Below are positions 42,409-50,105 of a stretch of 63,788 bases of DNA, piece by piece. The notes beneath the pieces were generated by a model. It was not told where the DNA came from and searched no databases. It saw only the letters and a list, made by a program, of their open reading frames with translations. Origin of the DNA: JBCCBV01 sp039033855 (GTDB lineage Bacteria > Planctomycetota > Phycisphaerae > Phycisphaerales > Phycisphaeraceae). The position numbers and the translations under genes are program-made. How positions within the stretch are numbered: the first letter of the stretch is position 1; each line of letters begins with the position of its first letter. The DNA lies in NCBI GenBank assembly GCA_039033855.1, contig JBCCBV010000020.1:1-63788 (forward strand). The letters are read 5' to 3'.

Positions 42409-43221
42409 TCAGCCGCTCCCGGGCAAGCCCCGTGCCAGCGCCGCGGTCATCTGCTCGGCGGCGCGTACGGCCGCGGCGGCGCCGCCGGCTTCGGCCGCCT
42501 CGTGCATCGCCCGCACCATCGCCGAGCCCACGATCGCGCCGTCGGCCGCGGCGCAGACCTGCGCCACCTGCTCGGGCGTCGACACGCCGAACCCCACCGC
42601 CAAGGGCGTGTCCGTGGCCTCGCGCAACCGGGCCAGCCGATCCGAAAGCTCGGGCGGCAGCGCCGCGCTCTCCCCGGTGATGCCGGGCCGCGACACCACG
42701 TACACAAACCCGGTGCTCGCCCTGGCGATGCGCTCGGCCCGCTCGGGCCCGGTGGTCGGCGCCACCAGCTGGCTGAGCACGCCGCCGGCTTCCAGCACCA
42801 CGTCGCGCGCCGGCTCGGCCTCTTGCACGGGCAGGTCGGGGAAGATGAACCCATCGAAGCCCGCTTGCCGCGCATCCGCGACAAACCGACCGAGGCCCCA
42901 GCGGTGCACAATCGAATAGCTGACCATCGCCACCAGCCCCAGCGACAGGCCGTCCCGAGCTTGCGCCACGCGCTCGAACACCGCTTCGACCGTCGCCCCG
43001 GCGTCGAGCGCCCGGGTCATGCTGGCCTGAATCGTGGGGCCGTCGGCGATCGGGTCGGAAAACGCCAGGCCGATCTCGCACATGCATGCGCCGCCGGCCT
43101 CGACCGCCCGCAGCACGTCCGGCAGCGCATCCACCGAAGGGTCGCCGGCGGTCACAAACGGCATGAGCGCCTTGGTGCCTTCGCCACGCAGCCGTTGGAA
43201 GAGGTCGTCGATTCGGTTCAC
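42409..43221 (-). CDS. trpA: Tryptophan synthase alpha subunit
   Basis: 270 residues, cleaving indole-3-glycerol phosphate to indole. Catalytic Glu49 and Asp60 lie in CEIGLAFSDPIADGPTIQ, preceded by MPFVTAGDPS and followed by GFIFPDLPVQEAEP and the phosphate-binding VGFGVSTPEQ and GSAMVRAM. Length is normal. Start is a GTG, preceded 7 nt earlier by TACACT (43229-43234, minus strand). There is no trpB or other trp gene nearby, so the pathway genes are scattered. The alpha subunit normally works only in complex with TrpB. Confidence 0.95.
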   Translation of the reverse strand: MNRIDDLFQRLRGEGTKALMPFVTAGDPSVDALPDVLRAVEAGGACMCEIGLAFSDPIADGPTIQASMTRALDAGATVEAVFERVAQARDGLSLGLVAMVSYSIVHRWGLGRFVADARQAGFDGFIFPDLPVQEAEPARDVVLEAGGVLSQLVAPTTGPERAERIARASTGFVYVVSRPGITGESAALPPELSDRLARLREATDTPLAVGFGVSTPEQVAQVCAAADGAIVGSAMVRAMHEAAEAGGAAAAVRAAEQMTAALARGLPGSG

Positions 43222-43299
43222 GGCGGCGAGTGTAGAAACCCCGCCAACCCGGCGTCGGGAACGTCTTGCTCGGCGCCGGAGTCCGCCCCCGGCTACGTC

Positions 43300-45735
43300 C
43301 TACGGCGTGGCCGCCAAAGGCGCCGGCTCGCCGATCCAGCGGACCACGGTCAGGCTCCCCGGGTCGGTGCGCGCCACCGCCCGGCCGTCCACCCGCAGGG
43401 GCGCGGGCAACGCCGCGCCTTCCACCAGGCCCAGCACGATCACCCGACGGCCGTCGAGCAGGTGGCTCAGGTCCATCCCGCGCAGCAAAGGCTGCTGCAG
43501 TGTTTTGGACTCGCGCCCGTCCGACCCAAAGAACCGCGGGTAAGGCAGCCGGTCGAAGAAGCTGGCCATCCACACCGCTTCGCTGATCCGCGCCAAGTCG
43601 CCCGTGGCGCGGTCCCGGTTGAGTGCGCCGTCGGCCGGGGCGCCCAGCAGGCCGTCGCCGCCGACAATCCACCGCCCCGCTCGGACGCCGAGCCACCCCT
43701 CCTGTCCCCAGGCCCGTGGGGCTTTCGACGGGACCGAAGGCGTCGACAGCGGCGCGTTGGCCGGGCCGTCGAACGTCACCGCCCGGCCGGGCTGGACGTC
43801 GCCCAGGTCGTACACCACCGGCGATGCGCGCGCCGACGGGCTGTACACCGCGATCGCGTTGCGCAGCGTCCCGCCGTAGTTGTGCGCCCAAACGCCCGAC
43901 AGCGAGCCGTCCTCAGCGACGCGCAGGTCCGACGTCACCCCGAACCCGTCGGGTGTCGGGCCTTGCCACTGCGCCACAAGCTGCTGCGTGGTGGCGCGGA
44001 AATCGAACGACGCGGCGCTCGGGTCGGCCGCGTCAAGCGAGTACGCCGCGCGCCGCAGCAGCCCGGCCGCCGGCGCTTCCAGGCCACCGAACACGCCCAG
44101 CCACCCACCGGAGAGTCCGCCGGACGGCTCTCCGTTCAGCCCTCCGTCCAGACCCGCGTCTTCCGAAGCCGAATCGTCCCGCGCCAAGCCGAGTTCGACC
44201 GGCCCAAACCGGGGCAGGAACACCGCCATGCGCGAATGGATGCGCGCCATGCCGCCGGTCGAATCCAGATCAACCACGCTGACGTGCGCCACCTGCTCTT
44301 CGGCCGGCCGGAGCAGATACGCCCCGCCCCACGCCAGCCCGCTGAACACCACCGCCGCTGCGCCGAACACCGGCCAGGCCCACGCCAGCTTGCCCTTGGC
44401 CTTGAGCACCGCGTACGCCACCGGCCCGGCCAGCACCCAATACACCGCGAACAGCAGCACCCCGAGCGCCACCGCAAGCCCCACCCGACCGCGCATCGCG
44501 ATCCGCCCTTCCATCCACGTGCCCAGGTCGACCCGCGCCATCTGATTGGCCCGCGTGAACTCGCTGCGCGGCTGCGCATCCACAAACGCCTGGGCGTACA
44601 CCGGCCCGGTCCAGCCCACCAGCCGTTTCCACAACGGCGCCATGCCCTCGCGCGGCAACGCCCGCATCACCTCCGCAGACGTCACGTCGAGCCCGATCAC
44701 CGTGACCCGCCCGAACCCCACCCGGCGCGACGCCGCCAGCACGCGCGTCGCCCCGTCGGCCTGGCCAAACAACATCGACTGACCGCCCACCGATGGGTCG
44801 GGGGTGAACACCGATAGCCGTACCCGCGCGCTCGTCTGCACCGGGCCGCCGGCCCAGGCCGGGATGCGGCCTTGCATGCGCTCGACGCCGTCCACGCCGA
44901 CCGGCAGCAGGTCGGCCAGGCCGCTGCGCAGCCAGCCGTCGCCCGCTTCGGGCCAGAAGATCACCAGGTCGCCGCCCCGCTGCACCCACTGCCGAAGCGA
45001 CGCCTGCCGGGCCGGGGTGAACCGCGCCGAAAGCGGGTCGCCGCCACCCTCCGCGGTCCACACCAGCGTCTCCACCAGCCCGAGCCCGTACCAGCGGTCG
45101 GGCAGGTTCTCCAGCGTCAGACCCTGCACCTGCACCACACGCTCGTGCTGGGTTTCATGGCGTTCGAGCGCTTCGAGACCGAGCGAGCGCGACCCCATCA
45201 CGCCAATGGCCGCGTCGCGGGGCGACAGCCGTCGCTCGGGCGTCGCCGCCACCACGGCCTCGGCCAGCACTAGGTCGGTCGCCGGATCCACCGCCCGCAC
45301 CTCCGCGGCACGATCCAACCCAGACCACGTCGGCGTCGGAGCGTAAAGCCAGACCACGCGCTCGCGCCCGGGCGTGAGCGCCGCCCGGCGGACCACACGC
45401 ATCGGGTCGCCCGACCCGTCGGTCAGCGCCCACCGCAACGCCACTTCCACCGGCTCGGCGCCCGACCACGTCAAACCGACCCGCAACGGCGTCCACCCCC
45501 CGGGGCGCACCCAGCCGCCAAGGCCGAGGTCCACAGGCGTGACCTGCATCGCCAGCAACGGGCCCGTGGTTTGCACGCCCGAATCACCGGCGCCAACCGC
45601 CCCCCCGGTCGGCGGGGTCTGCGTCGGCTGCGCACCAACGGAGCCGGCCATCAACAAGCTCCACAGCAAACACGCCCGCAGCGCAACGCCAGCACGGCCC
45701 GCCATCGTCCAGGTTGAGCGCCGCAGGCGTCGCAT
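43300..45735 (-). CDS. Large membrane-anchored protein with GATase1-like region
   Basis: 811 residues. A signal sequence (ALRACLLWSLLMAGSVGAQ) leads into ~330 extracytoplasmic residues including a possible class-I amidotransferase-like segment (LRQWVQRGGDLVIFWPEAGD). Two membrane helices follow near residues 435-490 (GLAVALGVLLFAVYWVLAGP and AWPVFGAAAVVFSGLAWGGA), then a ~310-residue C-terminal domain. The topology resembles planctomycete proteins encoded near BatA/MoxR-type genes, but none is present here. TACGAT (45745-45750, minus strand) lies 9 nt before the ATG. Function unknown. Confidence 0.65.
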   Translation of the reverse strand: MRRLRRSTWTMAGRAGVALRACLLWSLLMAGSVGAQPTQTPPTGGAVGAGDSGVQTTGPLLAMQVTPVDLGLGGWVRPGGWTPLRVGLTWSGAEPVEVALRWALTDGSGDPMRVVRRAALTPGRERVVWLYAPTPTWSGLDRAAEVRAVDPATDLVLAEAVVAATPERRLSPRDAAIGVMGSRSLGLEALERHETQHERVVQVQGLTLENLPDRWYGLGLVETLVWTAEGGGDPLSARFTPARQASLRQWVQRGGDLVIFWPEAGDGWLRSGLADLLPVGVDGVERMQGRIPAWAGGPVQTSARVRLSVFTPDPSVGGQSMLFGQADGATRVLAASRRVGFGRVTVIGLDVTSAEVMRALPREGMAPLWKRLVGWTGPVYAQAFVDAQPRSEFTRANQMARVDLGTWMEGRIAMRGRVGLAVALGVLLFAVYWVLAGPVAYAVLKAKGKLAWAWPVFGAAAVVFSGLAWGGAYLLRPAEEQVAHVSVVDLDSTGGMARIHSRMAVFLPRFGPVELGLARDDSASEDAGLDGGLNGEPSGGLSGGWLGVFGGLEAPAAGLLRRAAYSLDAADPSAASFDFRATTQQLVAQWQGPTPDGFGVTSDLRVAEDGSLSGVWAHNYGGTLRNAIAVYSPSARASPVVYDLGDVQPGRAVTFDGPANAPLSTPSVPSKAPRAWGQEGWLGVRAGRWIVGGDGLLGAPADGALNRDRATGDLARISEAVWMASFFDRLPYPRFFGSDGRESKTLQQPLLRGMDLSHLLDGRRVIVLGLVEGAALPAPLRVDGRAVARTDPGSLTVVRWIGEPAPLAATP

Positions 45736-45775
45736 AAGCCCGCGATCGTAGCCGCAGACGGGGTAAGCTCTCCGC

Positions 45776-46261
45776 ATGACTCGCTTAACCCTTGCATGCT
45801 GGCCCCAACGCTCCGCCCACGCCGATGGGCCACGGCCTACGAACCCTTGCGCGATGGCCGCCGTCGGCTTCGCGCTCGCGGGTGCACTCTCATGCGCAAC
45901 GGGCTGCGCCTCCACCGCAAACCCAAGCGCCGGCGAGGCCAACACCGAAGACCCGCGCCTGCACGTGCCGAGCGCCGAGGCCGCCGTCGCGCCAAGCGCA
46001 CCGCTGGCGCGCCCCTGGTCGACAACGACCGCCGAGCCCATCGCCCCCGCGGAGGCCGATTGGCGAAGGCTCTGGCACGAACCGGGCCGTGGCCACGACG
46101 CTTCGCCCGTGGCTGCGCACCCCGACCCGGTCATGACCGCCGAGTCGCTGCACCGCAGCATCGACGCCCCGCGCGAGGCCCTGGGCTTCGGCGACTACGG
46201 CCAGATGGCCCTGGCCTGGCTGGTCTGGCCCGCCGAGCCGTTCTGGGTTGACCAAGAATAA
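45776..46261 (+). CDS. Putative small lipoprotein
   Basis: 161 residues. A basic start is followed by AAVGFALAGALSCATGC, a plausible lipobox with the lipidated Cys at about residue 44, then a low-complexity Ala/Pro/Glu/Thr segment and a more conserved-looking C-terminus (GFGDYGQMALAWLVWPAEPFW). Divergently transcribed from the large membrane protein with only 40 nt between the start codons. TAAGCT (45764-45769) lies 6 nt before its ATG. Unknown function. Confidence 0.6.
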   Translation: MTRLTLACWPQRSAHADGPRPTNPCAMAAVGFALAGALSCATGCASTANPSAGEANTEDPRLHVPSAEAAVAPSAPLARPWSTTTAEPIAPAEADWRRLWHEPGRGHDASPVAAHPDPVMTAESLHRSIDAPREALGFGDYGQMALAWLVWPAEPFWVDQE

Positions 46262-46387
46262 CCGCGCGAACCGGGCAGACCTGCACCACGCTCTGCGTGT
46301 CCCCCGATGGCTCTCACCCAACGCCCGCGGGTGCGTTACACCGCGACGGCGCACCGAAACACAACGCAAAGAATCACGTTCCACCCG

Positions 46388-47938
46388 TCAACCGGTCAGC
46401 TCGTCCGGCGTGGGCTCGCGTAGCAGCACGCGGTCGCCGGGCTCCAGGCCGGATTCGATCACCACGAACGACTCGCCCGCCTGGCCCAGCGTGACATCGA
46501 CCGCCCGCACCTTGTCGCCTCCGGCGCCGGTGTAAACAAAGTGCCGCTGACCCTCGGTGAACACGGCCTGGATCGGCGCGGCCAACAGGTTTTCGACCCG
46601 CCCGATCTTCACCCGCCCCTGACAGCTCATGCCCGGCTTGAGCGACGGGTCGAACCCAGGCGGCAGCATGACCGTCACCTTGTATTCCCGGGCACCGGAG
46701 TTGCGCGAGTCTTCCGCCGTCTTGCTGATCACGCTGACCATGCCCCGCACCGGCTCGCCCGGCCGGGCGTCGATCTGCACGCTGACCTCCTGCTCGGCCT
46801 GGATCGATGCGATCCGCGCCTCATGCACCGACAGCACCGCGGCCATCTGGTCGGTGTTGGGCAGGATGATCACCGTTTCGTTTTCGCGCACCGCGCGCCC
46901 GGGCGCGATCGGGTCCCGCCGACGCCACCAAGGCCCGACGCTCGACGCGTAGATCACCGTGCCCGGCTGCGGCGCGTACACCACGCAGGCGACCAGCTCG
47001 GCCTGACGCTCGTCCAGCCGTGACTTGCGCAGGTCGCGCAGCTCGCGCTGGCTCTGGAGCTGGGCGCGGAGCTGGTCCAGCTCTTGCTTGGCTTTTTCTT
47101 TGGCCCGTTCGAGCTCGCCCTCGGCCTGTTCGACCGCGTTGCGGTTGGTCTCCAGCTCTTTCTTGTAGGTCGAGGCCTTGTAAACCCCGAGGGCCAGGTT
47201 CGCGGTCGCCAAGGCGTCTTGCGCGGCCACCCAATCGAAGCGCGCATCCTCGAGTTCGTTGTAGCTGATGAAGTCTTCGTCGTAGAGCTTCTGGCTGTTC
47301 TCGTAGTCGCGCTTGGCGCGGTCCAGGTCGCGCTCAGACTTCTTGAGCTCCAACTCGAGCTCCCGGCGTTGGATCGGCTCGGTGCCGTCGCGCCACTCTT
47401 CCATTTCGAGCCGAGCCAGCTCAAGCGCAACCTCCGCGTCGCGGATGGTGGCCTTGGATTCGCTTTCGGCAATTTCCAGGTCCTGCTGCGCAGCGGTGAC
47501 GTCGGCCTCGGCCTCGTTGAAATCGATCTGAGCCTCTTGCACCTCTTGCTCGACCTCGCCGGCGTTCAGCTCGAACAGCTTGTCGCCCTGCTTGACCGTG
47601 GCGCCTTCTTCGATGACCCAATCGATAATCGGGCGAGCCGATCCCACCCGGCTGCGCACCTCTTGGCGCGAGGCGGCGTCGAGCTCGCCCGGGGCACGCA
47701 CCTCCAGGTCGAAGCTGCGCGGCTCGATCACAAACCAGTCGCCCGCGGCCGCCGGGTCGGCGTCGACCGAAGCGCCCGCATCCCCGGCCCCGTTCGAGGC
47801 CCACGCCCACGCGCCAACGCCGCCGCCGGCCATGAGCAAAGAGACCGCCGCCCCAGCCAGCCAACGACGCTTGCCGTGCCGGGCGCCCGCCCGGGTGTCG
47901 GCGGGCTGCGGATCGCTCTCGTGGAGGTCTTGCGTCAT
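46388..47938 (-). CDS. HlyD/RND-type periplasmic adaptor protein
   Basis: 516 residues. One membrane helix (AGAAVSLLMAGGGVGAWAWAS, about 24-44), then a half lipoyl domain (APGELDAASRQEVRSRV and VIEEGATVKQGDKLFELN), a very long coiled-coil hairpin (about 115-280, rich in Glu/Arg/Lys/Leu heptads), the second lipoyl half (VVYAPQPGTVIYA) and beta-barrel and membrane-proximal parts (SVQIDARPGEPVRGMVSVIS, GMSCQGRVKIG). This is the adaptor of a tripartite efflux or export system. The TolC-type gene lies 156 nt upstream on the same strand; no inner-membrane pump is encoded alongside. Confidence 0.88.
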   Translation of the reverse strand: MTQDLHESDPQPADTRAGARHGKRRWLAGAAVSLLMAGGGVGAWAWASNGAGDAGASVDADPAAAGDWFVIEPRSFDLEVRAPGELDAASRQEVRSRVGSARPIIDWVIEEGATVKQGDKLFELNAGEVEQEVQEAQIDFNEAEADVTAAQQDLEIAESESKATIRDAEVALELARLEMEEWRDGTEPIQRRELELELKKSERDLDRAKRDYENSQKLYDEDFISYNELEDARFDWVAAQDALATANLALGVYKASTYKKELETNRNAVEQAEGELERAKEKAKQELDQLRAQLQSQRELRDLRKSRLDERQAELVACVVYAPQPGTVIYASSVGPWWRRRDPIAPGRAVRENETVIILPNTDQMAAVLSVHEARIASIQAEQEVSVQIDARPGEPVRGMVSVISKTAEDSRNSGAREYKVTVMLPPGFDPSLKPGMSCQGRVKIGRVENLLAAPIQAVFTEGQRHFVYTGAGGDKVRAVDVTLGQAGESFVVIESGLEPGDRVLLREPTPDELTG

Positions 47939-48094
47939 CGTGCGGTTCCCGTTCGCGGCGAAGGCTCGCCGTCCTACAGCGTAGCGCGCCCGGCTGCTAT
48001 ATCGACACACAAACCGGCCGGGCCACGCAAATGTCTGTGAAGTGACCGGGCCCAGGCGCGATCCAAACGCCACCCGGGCGCGCTCAGGGCGCCA

Positions 48095-50002
48095 TCAGGG
48101 CGCAGTCGCCCGCGGCGCGGCCGCCGACGCCGGGTCCCCCGGTGCTGCTGGGTCCACCCCGTCCGGAGCCCCAGGCGTACCGCTTGACGAGCCGTCGGTC
48201 TTATCGATCGAAGACAACCCGATGGGAGCGCGCCAGCGCCCGTCCGGGCCGACCCGCATCTGGCCGGTGTCCAGCAGGTACTGCAACACGCCGGTGCGCA
48301 GGTCGGCGATCGCGGCGTCGCGCTCGTTCTGCGCGTCCAGCCGGTCTTGCACCGCGTCGATCACTTCTTCCGGCCCCAGCTCGGTTTCACGCAAGCGCAC
48401 ACCGAGCAACCGGCGGTCGGCCAGCTCGACGTTGCGCTGCTGCAGCCGGACGTTGAACCGCGCTTGCTCGATCTGCCGAACGGTGCGCCGCACGTCCAGC
48501 GCAACTTGATCGCGGCCCAGCCGCAGCGTCCGCCGAGAACGCTCGAGGTCCACCAATGCGGTGCGATACGCCGCGACCTCCTCCACCCGGTCCAGCGGGG
48601 CGCCGAAGCGCACGCCCGCCTCGAACTCCTGGTCTTCGAGGTCCACCGTCAGGCCGCTGTCGTCGTCCTCCGGGTCGGCGGCGGCCCGGCCGAAGACCTC
48701 TAAGTCCGGCAGCGTCTGATTGCGCGCCAGCGCGAGTTCACGCCGGGCGTCCTGCACCCGGTCGGCCAGGGTTTGCAGGTCCAGCCGAAACGCCCACGCC
48801 GACCGCACCGCCGCCACGGAATCCAGCTCCGGCGCGTCCGCGTCGACCACCTGTTCTTCAATCCGCACCGGCGTGTCGACCGGCAGGCCGATCTGCAGCT
48901 TCAAACGGTCGAGGTTCGCCGCGTAAGACTCTTCGGCGTCCACCAGGCGCGACTCGCCAAACAGCACCTGCTGACGCGCACGCTCGGCCTCGAACGGCGG
49001 CTCGCGCCCGGCCTGGGCCAGCGCCTCAAACCGCGCGGCCAGACGCTCCAGGCCCGCGACCTGCTGCCGACGGTTGCCGATCTCGCGCTGCGCACGAAGC
49101 AGGTCGAAATAGTCGCCCGCCAGGTCCACCAGCAGCTCACGGCGGAACCGCTCAAAGTCGCGCGCGGCGTACAGCACGTCGCGCTCGGCCTGGATCAAGT
49201 CGTTGCGCGCGGTCGGACCCGCGTCGCGCAGCAACGGCAGGGTGATCTCCGCGTCGATGCCTACCCCGAACGACTCGTCCTCATCCGACGATCCGGTGTC
49301 TCGGAGAATGTTGGTGTAATCCACCAGAGCGCTCACCGACGCCTGGCCGCCCCAGGGCAGCCGTTGCGTCACCTGGAACTCGTTGAGGAGCGTCGCCGCG
49401 GTGGTGTCGTCGCCGCTCTCGCGGGTCACCGTGGCCCCGGCGCTGACCGTGTTGAAAAAGCGCGGGCCCCAGCGGTTCTGCTCGACCAGAAGCGACAGCG
49501 AAGACAAAAACAGCTGCTCTTTCTGCGCCCGGTAGTCGGGCGAGCGCTCGATGGCGATCGCCAGCAAGCCTTCCAGGTCCAGCCGCCTGGCGTCTGCCGG
49601 GGTGGGGTCTTCCTCCAACGGCAACCCGGCCGCCAGGTCGACCGATGCCGACGCCGCGGCGTCCAGCAGTTCGGGCGCGTAGGTGCTCGGCGACGGGTCG
49701 GTCTCCGCCGGCAACCCGTCGGGCCCGGGGTTCGTCGTGGGCGGGTCGCCACGGCGTTCGGCCGCGCTCGGCTCGAACGCGTATCCCGACGGGCGATCCG
49801 GCAGCAGCCCCAGCGCCTCGGGGTCGGCCTGCAGGTCGGTCAGCACGCCCGCGCCGCGGTCGGCGAGCACCCGCCGGGCTTCCTCGTCGAGCGTGTCGAT
49901 CGACACGCAGCCGGCCGCCGTCGCCACGGCCAACAGGCCGGCGCACACGGCCCCAAACGGGGGCCATCGTCGCGCGTTTCGGGCCAAAAACAGGGCGTCC
50001 AA
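48095..50002 (-). CDS. TolC-family outer-membrane efflux lipoprotein
   Basis: 635 residues. A signal with lipobox AVATAAGC predicts lipid anchoring near residue 32. After a ~110-residue Pro/Asp-rich segment come the two OEP repeats characteristic of TolC, with SPDYRAQKEQLFLSSLSLL, a beta-barrel-like TVTRESGDDTTAA region and long helices such as NDLIQAERDVLYAARDFERF. A stop codon lies in frame just upstream, so the start must be a TTG (50002 or 49987); there is no ATG. Paired with the HlyD-type adaptor downstream. Divergent from the GH35-like gene. Confidence 0.87.
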   Translation of the reverse strand: MDALFLARNARRWPPFGAVCAGLLAVATAAGCVSIDTLDEEARRVLADRGAGVLTDLQADPEALGLLPDRPSGYAFEPSAAERRGDPPTTNPGPDGLPAETDPSPSTYAPELLDAAASASVDLAAGLPLEEDPTPADARRLDLEGLLAIAIERSPDYRAQKEQLFLSSLSLLVEQNRWGPRFFNTVSAGATVTRESGDDTTAATLLNEFQVTQRLPWGGQASVSALVDYTNILRDTGSSDEDESFGVGIDAEITLPLLRDAGPTARNDLIQAERDVLYAARDFERFRRELLVDLAGDYFDLLRAQREIGNRRQQVAGLERLAARFEALAQAGREPPFEAERARQQVLFGESRLVDAEESYAANLDRLKLQIGLPVDTPVRIEEQVVDADAPELDSVAAVRSAWAFRLDLQTLADRVQDARRELALARNQTLPDLEVFGRAAADPEDDDSGLTVDLEDQEFEAGVRFGAPLDRVEEVAAYRTALVDLERSRRTLRLGRDQVALDVRRTVRQIEQARFNVRLQQRNVELADRRLLGVRLRETELGPEEVIDAVQDRLDAQNERDAAIADLRTGVLQYLLDTGQMRVGPDGRWRAPIGLSSIDKTDGSSSGTPGAPDGVDPAAPGDPASAAAPRATAP

Positions 50003-50105
50003 CGTTGCCTCGGCTCTCTTGCGCGCCTACCGTCTCGGCTCGCTTGGGCTCGGCCGGGTGGGTCGGGCGACTCCTTCCGCCGACCCCCTTTTCCGAGTCC
50101 AAGAC

